DNA of 64,000 bases from Peteryoungia wuzhouensis (GCF_003205195.1 NZ_QJRY01000006.1:1-64000), one strand, 5' to 3'; numbered from the stretch's first letter, positions 33,403-42,606 are shown. Numbers and translations: made by a program. The notes: generated by a model from the letters alone, not told the origin.

Positions 33403-34470
33403 ATGCAGAAGCCATTTCTGACGGTCGACGGGTTGAGTAAGACCTATGGAAACTTCATCGCCGTCAGCGGCATATCGCTCGAGATTGGCAGAGGGGAGTT
33501 CTTCTCTCTTCTGGGCCCATCCGGATGCGGCAAATCCACGCTTCTGCGGATGATTGCGGGCTTTGAAAATCCAACGTCCGGCAACGTGTTCCTGGATGGC
33601 GCCAACGTTACGAAGCTTCCACCCGAACGGCGCCCCACGAACATGATGTTTCAGTCCTATGCCCTGTTTCCGCATCTGAGCGTGGCGAAAAACATCGTGT
33701 TCGGTCTTGTGCAAGAGCGACTGCCGAAGAACGAGATCAGTGCCCGACTGTCCGAGGTGGCTAAGAAGCTGCAGCTCGAAGCCTTGCTGGAGCGGAAGCC
33801 TTCGCAACTCTCGGGCGGCCAGCGACAGCGTGTGGCGCTCGCGCGTGCACTGGTGAAGCGTCCGAAGGTTCTCCTGCTCGACGAGCCCTTAGGCGCGCTC
33901 GACAAGAACCTGCGGTCGGAGACGCAGGACGAACTGGTTCGGCTGCAGAAGGAACTGGGGCTGACTTTCATCATCGTGACGCACGACCAGCACGAGGCGA
34001 TGACCGTATCGTCCCGTATCGCGATCATGCAGTCAGGGCGCGTGCTTCAAGTCGGTGCTCCCGAAACGGTCTATGAGGCGCCGATTTCGCGCTATGTTGC
34101 CAAATTCCTCGGGGAGGCAAACATCTTCGATGTGGCCAGCGCAAGCCAAGATCACGGCTGGGCTAACGTCAGGCTCTCTGGTTTCGATACGCCGTTCAGG
34201 GCGAGGATTCCGGCCGGCATTTCGATCGATGGCTCGCTCTGGCTATCCGTTCGTCCCGAACGGATCGAACTCGGGCGCGACGGGGCAGGCATTCGAGGTG
34301 TGGTCGAAGAGGTCACATACACGGGCGCGCAGAGGCGTTACAGGCTTCGACTGCCGACCAATGCCACGCTCGATGTGGTGAAGGTGAACGGCGGAGGTGA
34401 CGATTTCCATGTCGGGGACGCCGTGGTCGCCCGATGGGCCGATGAGGCTGCCCACCTTCTGGCGGAGTGA
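33403..34470 (+). CDS. Polyamine ABC transporter ATP-binding protein (PotA/PotG type)
   Basis: This 355-residue ATPase has Walker A GPSGCGKST near residue 44, the Q-loop MMFQSYALFPHLSV, signature LSGGQRQRVALARAL, Walker B VLLLDEPLGALD and the H-loop THDQHEA. A C-terminal TOBE domain starts about residue 275. It energises the permease pair encoded next. The order SBP-ATPase-permease-permease is that of potFGHI. Confidence 0.93.
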   Translation: MQKPFLTVDGLSKTYGNFIAVSGISLEIGRGEFFSLLGPSGCGKSTLLRMIAGFENPTSGNVFLDGANVTKLPPERRPTNMMFQSYALFPHLSVAKNIVFGLVQERLPKNEISARLSEVAKKLQLEALLERKPSQLSGGQRQRVALARALVKRPKVLLLDEPLGALDKNLRSETQDELVRLQKELGLTFIIVTHDQHEAMTVSSRIAIMQSGRVLQVGAPETVYEAPISRYVAKFLGEANIFDVASASQDHGWANVRLSGFDTPFRARIPAGISIDGSLWLSVRPERIELGRDGAGIRGVVEEVTYTGAQRRYRLRLPTNATLDVVKVNGGGDDFHVGDAVVARWADEAAHLLAE

Positions 34471-34475
34471 GGGGC

Positions 34476-35366
34476 ATGACTTCATTCACATCAATTTTGC
34501 CGCGCCGGATACTTTTGATCGGTCCGCCGTTTCTATGGCTGTCGATCATGTTCCTTCTGCCGACGCTGCTGGTGCTCGCCATTGCGTTGTCGTCTACGCG
34601 TGTGGGCATGCCACCTTACGAGCCGTTGTTCACCTGGGACGGCGCGCTGCTCTCCGTCAAACTCAACTTTGAAAATCTTCAGTTCGTGCTCCGCGACGGG
34701 CTCTATGCGCGGGCCTATGTCAACAGTCTCAAAGTGGCGGCAATCGCTACGCTGCTCACGTTGTTGATCGCCTATCCGCTGGCTTACGGCATTTCCTGCT
34801 GCCGGCGTCCCTGGCGTTCGATCCTCGTATTCCTGGTTATCGTGCCGTTCTGGAGTTCTTTGCTCATCCGCGTCTACGCATGGATGGCCATTCTCAGCAA
34901 TGACGGTCTGCTCAACAGCGTACTTCTGTCATCCGGAGCCATCGCTCATCCCCTGCAGATCCTGAACACGCAGACGGCCGTCTATATCGGCATCGTTTAC
35001 ACCTACCTCCCGTTCATGGTGCTGCCGATCTACTCGAACCTTGCGGATCGTGACCACTCTCTCCTAGAGGCGGCCCGCGATCTTGGATGCAGCCGCTTGT
35101 CTGCATTCTGGCGCGTGACCTTTCCGCTCAGCCTATCCGGGGTCTTTGCGGGGAGCGCTCTCGTCTTCATTCCGGTGGTCGGCGAATTCGTCGTTCCCGA
35201 CCTCCTCGGAGGTGCGGACACACAGATGATTGGGCGTACGATCTGGATCGAGTTCTTCAACAATCGCGACTGGCCGGTCGCAGCCTCAGTGACGTTGCTT
35301 CTTGTCCTGTTGCTCGTCGTTCCGATCACGTTTCTTCAATCGCGTCTTTCCAAGATGAGGGTCTGA
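34476..35366 (+). CDS. Polyamine ABC transporter permease 1 (PotB/PotH type)
   Basis: This 296-residue inner-membrane protein has six predicted helices and the EAA loop (LLEAARDLGCSRLSAFWRVTFPLSLSGV) that docks on the ATPase. ATG 34476 with GGCGGAG eight bases upstream is preferred over the overlapping GTG at 34467. It is the first of two permeases forming the heterodimeric channel. Confidence 0.92.
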   Translation: MTSFTSILPRRILLIGPPFLWLSIMFLLPTLLVLAIALSSTRVGMPPYEPLFTWDGALLSVKLNFENLQFVLRDGLYARAYVNSLKVAAIATLLTLLIAYPLAYGISCCRRPWRSILVFLVIVPFWSSLLIRVYAWMAILSNDGLLNSVLLSSGAIAHPLQILNTQTAVYIGIVYTYLPFMVLPIYSNLADRDHSLLEAARDLGCSRLSAFWRVTFPLSLSGVFAGSALVFIPVVGEFVVPDLLGGADTQMIGRTIWIEFFNNRDWPVAASVTLLLVLLLVVPITFLQSRLSKMRV

Positions 35367-35368
35367 CC

Positions 35369-36172
35369 ATGAGCCACTCGAGTGGTCCGAGCTTTTTCAA
35401 CCGACTTTCGATCCTCCTCGTCATGTCGTTCCTCTATCTGCCTATTCTCATCCTCATCGTGTTCAGCTTCAACAAGTCGAAGCTCGTGACAGTCTGGGGC
35501 GGATTTTCGACGCAGTGGTATGGGGCCGCTCTTTCCAACGCGGCTCTGCTGGATGGCGCGCGTGTCAGCTTCCTGGTTGCTGCGGTCTCCGCGACGATCG
35601 CGACAGCGCTAGGTCTTCTGGCGGCTCTGGTGATGGTCCGAATCCGACGGTTCGGCGGGCGACAGATCTTTATGGGCCTTCTGGCGGCGCCTATGGTGAT
35701 GCCGGAGGTGGTCCTGGGGGTGTCGATGCTTTTGATGTTCGTCGCGCTCGGTATCGACAGAGGGCCGCTCACCATCACACTCGCGCATGCCACCTTCACC
35801 ATGTGTTTCGCCACCGTTGTTCTGCAGTCACGGCTTGCCGAGCTTGACCCGTCTCTGGAAGAGGCGGCAAGGGATCTTGGATGTCCCCCTGTCATCGCGT
35901 TCCTGAAAGTGGCGTTGCCCAACATTCTTCCCGCCCTTGCGTCTGCATGGTTGCTCTCGTTCACCTTGTCCTTGGATGACCTCGTCATCTCCAGCTTCAC
36001 GACCGGACCGGGTGCATCGACCCTACCGATGAAGATTTATTCCCAGATCAAGTTCGGCGTAACGCCTGAGATCAATGCGGTGTCGACCATGATCCTCGGC
36101 GTCGTCGCATTCGGGCTTCTCGTCGCTGCAGTGACGACCCGAAAGTCCGAAACGTCTTTGCGGGGGCATTGA
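35369..36172 (+). CDS. Polyamine ABC transporter permease 2 (PotC/PotI type)
   Basis: This 267-residue permease has six helices and the EAA loop LEEAARDLGCPPVIAFLKVALPNILPAL. SLDDLVISSFTTGPGASTLPMKIYSQIKFGVTPEINA is characteristic of PotC/PotI. It follows the first permease with no spacer and closes the operon. Confidence 0.93.
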   Translation: MSHSSGPSFFNRLSILLVMSFLYLPILILIVFSFNKSKLVTVWGGFSTQWYGAALSNAALLDGARVSFLVAAVSATIATALGLLAALVMVRIRRFGGRQIFMGLLAAPMVMPEVVLGVSMLLMFVALGIDRGPLTITLAHATFTMCFATVVLQSRLAELDPSLEEAARDLGCPPVIAFLKVALPNILPALASAWLLSFTLSLDDLVISSFTTGPGASTLPMKIYSQIKFGVTPEINAVSTMILGVVAFGLLVAAVTTRKSETSLRGH

Positions 36173-36582
36173 TGATGGCCCGGATGAAGGCGCGCCATCA
36201 GAGACTTTGTGCGACCGGGCGGCGCCATGAATTCGTGGGGCGCCAAACCACAAACAGCGGACCTCGGAGCGTACCAGTCAAGCCTGCGCGCCAATACGGT
36301 GACCATGCACTCAAGGATCCCGCAAACCGTGACCGATGCTTTGCTTGAAAGCATTGAGGCGCGTGGACTTTCTACCGAAGGCGTTGCGGCCGGTCTGCTC
36401 GAAGTGTATCGCCTCGGAGGCACTTTTTGCAGGTTTGGGGCGGAGCGGGAGCAGACTTTCAGGTTCACCTAGGCTGCAAGCAGCTCGTTCCAAGGCCCCC
36501 CGATATGCACGCCGTCCCCTGAGGCCCCAGTTGCCGGTTTTCGCCCCTACCTTTTCATGATCTTCCGACCAAGGAGCCAGAT
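36173..36582. other. Intergenic region, no recognised gene
   Basis: An 87-codon plus-strand frame (36209-36472) includes TVTDALLESIEARGLSTEGVAAGLLEVYRLGG, which is protein-like, but I know no family and see no good ribosome site. The palindromic hexamer ggcgcc occurs twice (36223-36228 and 36239-36244) and could pair. AAGGAG at 36569-36574 belongs to the next gene. Confidence 0.3.
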
Positions 36583-37554
36583 ATGCCGATCTCCGATCTC
36601 GTTCATCCAGAACTGGGCGCCTATCGAAGCAGCGTCATCATGCCGGATGACTTTGAAGCGTTCTGGAACGCCACCCTCTCGGAGGCTCGATCGGCCGGCG
36701 GAAAGGTGGAGATCGTCAAGGCCGACACGTCGTTGAAGGTGATCGAAACCTATGACGTGACGTTTCCCGGCTTCGGCGGGCATCCGATCAAGGGATGGCT
36801 GATCCTGCCGACGCAGAGGGAAGGGCGTCTGCCTCTGGTGGTCCAGTATATCGGCTATGGCGGCGGCCGCGGCCAGCCACACGATCAGTTGCATTGGGCT
36901 GCTTCCGGATACGCCTATTTCCGGATGGACACGCGTGGGCAGGGCAGTGTGTGGAGCGCCGGCGATACGCCGGATCCGGTCGGGTCGACGGCTTCGTTTC
37001 CAGGCTTCATGACACGCGGTGTGCTCGATCGTGCCGATTACTACTATCGCCGTCTGCTGACAGATTGCGTACGGGCAATCGACGCCATGGTGGATTTGCC
37101 GTTCATCGACGCTGATCGCATCGCTGTCTGCGGCGACAGTCAGGGTGGGGGCATGTCGATCGCCACGGCCGGGCTCGACATGCGGGTCAAGGCCGCGATG
37201 CCGGATGTGCCATTCCTCAGCGACTTTCCGCGTGCTGTCCGGTTGGCTTTTCGGGAGCCCTATACCGAGATCGCGCAGTTCCTCGCCCAGCAACGCGACA
37301 AGAATGCGAAGGTCTTCGAGACACTCGCCTATTTCGACTGTGTGAATTTTGGCCGCCTTGCCAAGGCGAAGGCTCTCTTCTCCGTCGGCATGATGGACGA
37401 GATCTGCCCGCCGTCCACCGTCTATGCGGCATTCAATGCCTATGCCGGTGAAAAGGAGATGGTCGAATACGACTTCAACAATCACGAAGGTGGACAGGCC
37501 TATCAGGAGCGAAAGCAGATGAAATGGCTCGGTCAACTCTTTCAGATGCTGTGA
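36583..37554 (+). CDS. Acetyl xylan esterase / cephalosporin-C deacetylase family (CE7)
   Basis: This 323-residue alpha/beta-hydrolase of carbohydrate esterase family 7 removes acetyl groups from acetylated sugars or small oligosaccharides, usually in the cytoplasm. The family motifs are all present: RGQ (119-121 region), GDSQGG with nucleophile Ser186, Asp272 in MMDEICPP, and His301 in NNHEGG. No signal peptide is seen. AAGGAG nine bases upstream supports the ATG. It is monocistronic and convergent with the gamma-glutamyltransferase gene, with a shared terminator between them. Confidence 0.93.
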   Translation: MPISDLVHPELGAYRSSVIMPDDFEAFWNATLSEARSAGGKVEIVKADTSLKVIETYDVTFPGFGGHPIKGWLILPTQREGRLPLVVQYIGYGGGRGQPHDQLHWAASGYAYFRMDTRGQGSVWSAGDTPDPVGSTASFPGFMTRGVLDRADYYYRRLLTDCVRAIDAMVDLPFIDADRIAVCGDSQGGGMSIATAGLDMRVKAAMPDVPFLSDFPRAVRLAFREPYTEIAQFLAQQRDKNAKVFETLAYFDCVNFGRLAKAKALFSVGMMDEICPPSTVYAAFNAYAGEKEMVEYDFNNHEGGQAYQERKQMKWLGQLFQML

Positions 37555-37627
37555 CGTTTCGGCGGAACAGCGGGGAAGCATTGCCGCCCCCGGTAAAGTC
37601 GATCAGATCTACGGTCAATCCATCGCA

Positions 37628-37662
37628 AAAACGCTGCGACCCTTTCCGGATCGCAGCGTTTT
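37628..37662. terminator. Bidirectional intrinsic terminator
   Basis: A perfect 12-bp stem (aaaacgctgcga / tcgcagcgtttt) with an 11-base loop gives a T run on either strand. It sits between two convergent genes and should end both transcripts. Confidence 0.9.
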
Positions 37663-37694
37663 GCTTGATGAAACCGATCGCTTGGCGAATATTT

Positions 37695-39290
37695 TCAGTA
37701 TCCCAGGGCGATCCCATCCTTGCGGGATTCTGACGCGCCCGTGAGTGTGCCGTTTTCCCAGTCGATACGGATGACCTGTGCGCCGCCGATCGGATCTTCG
37801 GCAGCGACGATTTCGAAACCGCGCCGGGTGAGTTCCGCCACTGTTTCCGGCGGCAGCGTGTGTTCGACCTCGACGCGCGGGTCCTTGCCACCGATGGGCA
37901 TCAGACGGGGCAGGTCGATCGCATCCTGCATGTCCATGTCGTAGTCGAAGACCTTGGAAATCAGATGAGCGTGTCCCATGGCCTGATAATAGCCGCCCAT
38001 GACCCCGAAAGACATTTCTGTGCGTCCATCGCGCGTCACCATGCCGGGAATGATCGTGTGCAGGGGCCGTTTCTCAGGCGCGATCATATTGGGATGACCG
38101 CGTTTCAGGGAAAAGCTCTGGCCGCGATTGTGCAGGATGACGCCCGATTCGGGCGCCACCAGACCGGTGCCGAAGCTGTCGAAGATGGAGTTGATGAAGC
38201 TCACGGCATTGCGGTCTTCGTCGACGACCGAGATGTAGACGGTGTCGCGATGCAACGGCATTTCGAAGTCTGGCAGTTCGGTCAGGGCACGCGTCAGATC
38301 GATCTGGTCCGCCAGCTCTTTGGCAAAGCGCTCCGACAACAGTTCATCGACCGGAACCTCTGCCTTGGCCGGGTCTGCGATCCAAGCGTCACGCGCTGCG
38401 TAGGCGAGGCGGGTTGCTTCGATTTCCAGATGCAGGCGATCCGGCGATGCCGGTGCGAGCTTGGTGTCGAAGCAGGCGAGGATGTTGAGGATGAGAAGCG
38501 CGATGATGCCTTGGCCGTTGGGCGGGCATTCGTGAATGGTGCGGCCACGGAAGGTTGTCGTGACCGGGCTGACATATTCACCCTTGGCCGCAGCAAAATC
38601 CTCAAGCGTGTGCAGGCCGCCATGGGCGTTCAGATGCGCCACCATGTCTTCGGCGACTGCGCCTTTATAAAAGCCGTCACGGCCTTCGGCTGCGATTTTG
38701 CGGAGCGTGGCGGCCAGTTTCGGCTGACGGTGCATCTCGCCGATGCGTGGCGCGCGTCCACCCGGCAGGAAGATCTCTGCGGCTGCCTTGTCCGCCGCCA
38801 GTAGCTGCTCCTCCTTTTGCCAGTCACGATGGACCCGTGGTGTGATGGCATAACCGTCTTCCGCATAGCGGATGGCGGGTGCAAACACTTCGGAGAGAGA
38901 CAGGCGCCCATGATCCGCATGCAAACGAGTCCATGCGTCGATGGCGCCGGGGATGGTGACGGCGGAGGGGGACTGGCGCGGGACTTCCGTCATGCCACGC
39001 TCTTCGAACCAGTCGACCGTCAGCGCCTTCGGTGTACGGCCGGAGCCGTTATAGGCGATGACCTCGTCGCCGCCTTTCGGTGCATAGAGCACAAAGCAGT
39101 CGCCACCGATGCCGGTGGAGCCGGGCTCGACAACGCATTGCACGGCGCAAGCGGCAATCGCTGCGTCTATGGCGTTGCCGCCCGCCTGCAGGATGTTGAT
39201 TGCCGTCAGCGTGGCATAGGGGTGGGAGGTTGCGGCCATGGCCTTGGCCGAAACGGCCACCGAGCGTGTCGGCTTCTCGAAGTTGCGCAT
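37695..39290 (-). CDS. Gamma-glutamyltransferase family protein, cytoplasmic
   Basis: This 531-residue Ntn-hydrolase precursor splits or transfers gamma-glutamyl groups. The autoprocessing threonine is Thr350 in HRDTVYISVVD, giving a large subunit of about 349 residues and a small one of about 182. The C-terminal part has FGVMGGYYQAMGH, where classical GGTs have GSPGG-type motifs, so the substrate may differ from glutathione. No signal peptide is present, unlike the periplasmic enzyme of E. coli. It is the last gene of an operon with an amino-acid ABC importer, so it probably acts on an imported gamma-glutamyl compound (inference). Confidence 0.92.
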   Translation of the reverse strand: MRNFEKPTRSVAVSAKAMAATSHPYATLTAINILQAGGNAIDAAIAACAVQCVVEPGSTGIGGDCFVLYAPKGGDEVIAYNGSGRTPKALTVDWFEERGMTEVPRQSPSAVTIPGAIDAWTRLHADHGRLSLSEVFAPAIRYAEDGYAITPRVHRDWQKEEQLLAADKAAAEIFLPGGRAPRIGEMHRQPKLAATLRKIAAEGRDGFYKGAVAEDMVAHLNAHGGLHTLEDFAAAKGEYVSPVTTTFRGRTIHECPPNGQGIIALLILNILACFDTKLAPASPDRLHLEIEATRLAYAARDAWIADPAKAEVPVDELLSERFAKELADQIDLTRALTELPDFEMPLHRDTVYISVVDEDRNAVSFINSIFDSFGTGLVAPESGVILHNRGQSFSLKRGHPNMIAPEKRPLHTIIPGMVTRDGRTEMSFGVMGGYYQAMGHAHLISKVFDYDMDMQDAIDLPRLMPIGGKDPRVEVEHTLPPETVAELTRRGFEIVAAEDPIGGAQVIRIDWENGTLTGASESRKDGIALGY

Positions 39291-39328
39291 CCTTGTCAGT
39301 CTCCTCGCATTCTCATTTTGACCGCCCG

Positions 39329-40021
39329 TCAGCTGCGGGACCGGTATGGGGTCAGCCTGACCTCGAGAGCGGCAATTGCCCGGACGATCAGGAAGTTCAG
39401 GAACAGGTAGATCGCGCCGGCTGCCATGAAGACCTCGATGGCGCGGTAGCTCTCGGAGATCAGGTTCCGGGCAATGCCTGTGACCTCCAGAAGGGTGATG
39501 ATCGAGGCGAGTGAGGTGCCCTTCACCATCAGGATGATTTCATTGCCATAGGCTGGAATAGCCTGGCGGAACGCGATTGGGAGAACGACCAGTCGAAGTG
39601 TCAGAAGACGTGACATGCCCAGCGCCTGTGCTGCTTCTCCCAGCCCGCGGGGAACGTTCTTGATCGCACCACGCAGGATCTCGCTGCCATAGGCTCCCGT
39701 ATTGAGCGTCAGAGCCAGGATCGCGCACCAGTAAGGTTCGCGGAAAAGCCCCCAAAGGCCGATCGCCTGAAGGGATGGGCGGAACTGGCCAAGGCCGTAA
39801 TAGATCAGGAAGATCTGGACCAGCAGCGGTGTTCCGCGAAAGACTGCGACGAAGGTGCGGATCGGCCAGACGGCCAGTTTGTGCTCACCCTGTTGGGCAA
39901 GTGCCAGGACGAGCGCGAGGCCAAATCCCAAGAGGACGGATGTGCCGGCGAGCTTCAGTGTCAGCGGCAGGCCGGACAAGAGCTGCGGGATGATCTGGAT
40001 AAAGAAGCCAAAGTCGATCAT
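39329..40021 (-). CDS. Polar amino acid ABC transporter permease (HisM/ArtM type)
   Basis: This 230-residue permease has about five helices and the family entry TFVAVFRGTPLLVQIFLIYYG. The EAA loop is LGEAAQALGMSRLLTLRLVVLPIAFRQAIPAYGNE. It overlaps the other permease by four bases, and the two should form the channel. No ATP-binding gene accompanies them. Confidence 0.93.
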   Translation of the reverse strand: MIDFGFFIQIIPQLLSGLPLTLKLAGTSVLLGFGLALVLALAQQGEHKLAVWPIRTFVAVFRGTPLLVQIFLIYYGLGQFRPSLQAIGLWGLFREPYWCAILALTLNTGAYGSEILRGAIKNVPRGLGEAAQALGMSRLLTLRLVVLPIAFRQAIPAYGNEIILMVKGTSLASIITLLEVTGIARNLISESYRAIEVFMAAGAIYLFLNFLIVRAIAALEVRLTPYRSRS

Positions 40022-40755
40022 CGGTGGGCGAGCCCCCGGGATGCGCGATCCTCAGCGACGCGGAACACCTGGCCGGTGATCCCGGCGATCACGAAATACA
40101 GGCTGGCTGCAGCGAGATAGAAGAGGAAGGGTTCGCGGGTGGAACCGGCAGCGACCTGGGCCTGGCGCATCAGTTCGACGAGGCCGATGACGGAGATCAG
40201 GGCCGAATCCTTCAGCACCAGCTGCCAGACATTGCTGAGGCCGGGGATCGCATGGCGCAGAAGTTGCGGGATGATGACGAAGCGGAGCATCTGCATTCTC
40301 GACAAAGCAAGCGCCTTGGCAGCATCAAACTGTCCGGGTTCAACGGCGAGATAGGCGCCGCGATAGACTTCGGCCTGATAGGCTCCTGAGATGATGCCCA
40401 TGGCCAGGATACCGGTCGCGAGCGAGGGCAGGCCGACAAAATCTTCGGAGCCAAAGCTTCGGGCAATGGCCGTCAGGGCAACGCTGCCACCGTAATAGAA
40501 CAGGTAAATGGTTAGGAGATCCGGGACGCCGCGAAAGATGGTGCCATAGGCCGAGGCGAGCGATCTCGGGATCCGCGTGGAGGACAGTCCGCCGCTGGCG
40601 CCAAGGGCACCGAAGACCGCTCCGAGCAGAAAGCCCAGTACCGACAGAAAAAGGGTCACCGCGGCCGCACCGAGCAGGGCAGTCCCCCAGCCGCCTTCGG
40701 CGAAACCGAGCAAATACATTTTTTCAAGCATGCGGGCGAAACCCCTTTCACTCAT
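40018..40755 (-). CDS. Polar amino acid ABC transporter permease (HisQ/ArtQ type)
   Basis: This permease of up to 245 residues has AYGTIFRGVPDLLTIYLFYYGG and the EAA loop FDAAKALALSRMQMLRFVIIPQLLRHAIPG. The start is uncertain. The upstream ATG (40755) lies at the base of a strong hairpin without a clear ribosome site. An ATG at 40731 has AAAGGGG ten bases upstream. Confidence 0.9.
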   Translation of the reverse strand: MSERGFARMLEKMYLLGFAEGGWGTALLGAAAVTLFLSVLGFLLGAVFGALGASGGLSSTRIPRSLASAYGTIFRGVPDLLTIYLFYYGGSVALTAIARSFGSEDFVGLPSLATGILAMGIISGAYQAEVYRGAYLAVEPGQFDAAKALALSRMQMLRFVIIPQLLRHAIPGLSNVWQLVLKDSALISVIGLVELMRQAQVAAGSTREPFLFYLAAASLYFVIAGITGQVFRVAEDRASRGLAHR

Positions 40756-40758
40756 TCA

Positions 40759-40790
40759 TGCGGCCGGAGTTGCCAAGAACTCCGGCCGCA
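40759..40790 (-). terminator. GC-rich intergenic hairpin between binding-protein and permease genes
   Basis: A perfect 13-bp inverted repeat (tgcggccggagtt / aactccggccgca) with a 6-base loop and no T run lies directly after the binding-protein gene. Such structures commonly protect the upstream mRNA 3' end or reduce read-through, giving more binding protein than permease. Confidence 0.7.
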
Positions 40791-40805
40791 TCTGGTCCGC
40801 CTTGG

Positions 40806-41657
40806 TTACTTGACTGGGGTGACGTCGGTACCAACCCACTTTTCGGAGATGCGCTTGATCGTTCCATCGGCGATGGCCGAGTCGATTGCGGCGTTGAGCA
40901 TGTCCTTGAGCTTGGTATCTTCCTTGCGCAGGCCCGCCCCGGTGCCCATGCCGAAGAGACCGCCAACAAAACCGGGGCCGGCAATCGTGTAGTCGGCAAA
41001 CTCCGGCTTGGCGAGCGTGGCCGCAAGTGCCGTCTGCTGGGCGAAGATTGCATCGATGCGGCCGGCCGCCAGGTCGAGGTCGTGCTGCTCGGTCGTCTTG
41101 TATTCGCGGATCTCGACGGTGTCGCCGAAGTACTTCTTGACGAAGTCCAGCATGGTGGTCGCCGCCTGGACGCCGACGACCTTACCCTTCAGCAAGGGCT
41201 TCAGCTTGTCGATGGCGGCAGTCGCTTCGGCTTCATTGCTCATGTCGAAGCGCTCTGCGGAGAGGCCGAGCTTTCCAAGTTCGCTGTCCTTGGCCACGGC
41301 AAAACCACCGGGATCAACCGCATAGGGCTGCGTAAAATCGATGGTCTCCAGACGCTTCGGCGTGATGAACATGCCAGCCATGATGACGTCGAACTTGCCG
41401 ACGGTCAGCGAGGGGATCAGGCCATCCCAATCCTGCGCGACAATGGTGCATTTGATCTTCATGCGGGCGCAGAGATCGTTGGCAAGCTCGATCTCGAGAC
41501 CGTCCAGCTCACCGTTCGCATTGGTGAAGTTCCAGGGCGCGTAGGCGCCTTCCGTGGCAATCTTGATCTCGGTCGGCGCGCTTTCGGCAAACGCGACAGT
41601 GCCGAAAGCGAGTGTGGTTAGGGCAGCCGCAACGGCTGCCATGCGACGGATCGTCAT
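40806..41657 (-). CDS. Amino acid ABC transporter periplasmic binding protein (family 3)
   Basis: This 283-residue protein has a signal peptide (RRMAAVAAALTTLAFGTVAFAES). The SBP_bac_3 core opens with EIKIATEGAYAPWNFTNANGELDGLEIELAND and has GLIPSLTVGKFDVIMAGMFITPKRLETIDFTQPY, the ligand-pocket region of Lys/Arg/ornithine- or octopine-type binders. GAGGAA precedes the ATG at 41657; the frame is open 26 codons further upstream. The ligand is not fixed by sequence; the GGT gene suggests a gamma-glutamyl amino acid or related compound. Confidence 0.93.
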   Translation of the reverse strand: MTIRRMAAVAAALTTLAFGTVAFAESAPTEIKIATEGAYAPWNFTNANGELDGLEIELANDLCARMKIKCTIVAQDWDGLIPSLTVGKFDVIMAGMFITPKRLETIDFTQPYAVDPGGFAVAKDSELGKLGLSAERFDMSNEAEATAAIDKLKPLLKGKVVGVQAATTMLDFVKKYFGDTVEIREYKTTEQHDLDLAAGRIDAIFAQQTALAATLAKPEFADYTIAGPGFVGGLFGMGTGAGLRKEDTKLKDMLNAAIDSAIADGTIKRISEKWVGTDVTPVK

Positions 41658-41749
41658 GACTTTTCCTCTTCGTTGTTGAGCCGTGGAGTACGGCGGTTCC
41701 CCACCCGTGCCGGATGTGCCTCCGGCTACGGGCAATTTCTGACATGATG

Positions 41750-42421
41750 CTAGCGGCCTGGACTGGCGTATTCTGCCAGCAGGCTCGGCGTCGCAATGAT
41801 ATGTTCGCGCATCACCGCCTCTGCATGCTCCGGATCACCGGAACGCAGGGCATCGATCAGCGTCTGGTGCTCCTCGCGCGCGGACAGTGGCTTGTTCACA
41901 TAGTCGAACCAGATGCGCATATAGGGTTCGATCACCACATGCAGCGCGGTGATCTGACGGATGAGCTTGGGCCGTTCGCTGAGATTGAAGATCAGAGCGT
42001 GGAATTGCTGGTGTCTGGACACCCAATCTCCGCTACCCGACTGTCCGTCGCGCTCCATTCTATCGAGCAGTCGTTCCAGCTCTTCAAAGATCTCGGCATT
42101 CATTCGCGGCATGGCGAGCCTGACTGCGAGGCCCTCCAAGACGGAGCGAATCTCGAACGTCTCATGGATCTCCTGAAGTGTAAGACCGGCAACGACGCAT
42201 CCGCGATTGGGCCGCAAGGTGACGAGTCCATCGGCTGACAGTCGTCGAAACGCTTCTCGAACCGGCATGCGGCTCATGCCGATTTCCGCCGCGATCTCCT
42301 CCGGAATCAATCGGTCGCCGGGCTTGTAGCGGCCGAGGCGGAGCGCCTTCTGAAGATGGAGATAGGCTTCCTGCTCAGCTGTTGAAGCAAATTGCGTGTT
42401 GCTGGCAAAAGACCCTGACAT
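41750..42421 (-). CDS. GntR-family transcriptional regulator (FadR/FCD subfamily)
   Basis: This 223-residue repressor-type regulator has a winged helix-turn-helix in residues 15-80 (LIPEEIAAEIGMSRMPVREAFRRLSADGLV). A helical FCD effector domain follows, with the expected acidic/histidine metal positions (HQQFHALIF, HHxx-like TALHVVIEP). It heads the importer/gamma-glutamyltransferase operon and probably controls it in response to the transported compound. A palindromic candidate operator lies just upstream. Confidence 0.92.
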   Translation of the reverse strand: MSGSFASNTQFASTAEQEAYLHLQKALRLGRYKPGDRLIPEEIAAEIGMSRMPVREAFRRLSADGLVTLRPNRGCVVAGLTLQEIHETFEIRSVLEGLAVRLAMPRMNAEIFEELERLLDRMERDGQSGSGDWVSRHQQFHALIFNLSERPKLIRQITALHVVIEPYMRIWFDYVNKPLSAREEHQTLIDALRSGDPEHAEAVMREHIIATPSLLAEYASPGR

Positions 42422-42438
42422 CTTGTCTCACTGAATTT

Positions 42439-42456
42439 TTGTATCCAATCATACAA
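42439..42456. promoter_or_regulatory. Candidate GntR operator
   Basis: The dyad ttgtat-N6-atacaa, with perfect 6-bp arms, lies 18 bp upstream of the gntR start codon. FCD-type GntR proteins bind such GTAT/ATAC dyads and usually autoregulate. The remaining spacer up to about 42606 holds nothing else I recognise. Confidence 0.6.
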
Positions 42457-42606
42457 TCACCTTGTTTGAATGCCGTCAAGCGGGTTTTAATTTTTTGATG
42501 AAAGTTCCATAAGATAGATTACGTGACATATTCGGGTAGCGGGGGGCAAGGATGAAGTGCGACTTGCGAATGATACCAATGGGTTGTCACTCGCAAGGAG
42601 AATGCA

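Noticed and set aside
36209-36472. 87-codon frame after the polyamine operon
   Set aside because: Somewhat protein-like, but with no family, no good ribosome site and no coupling to neighbours. It is mentioned only in the gap entry.
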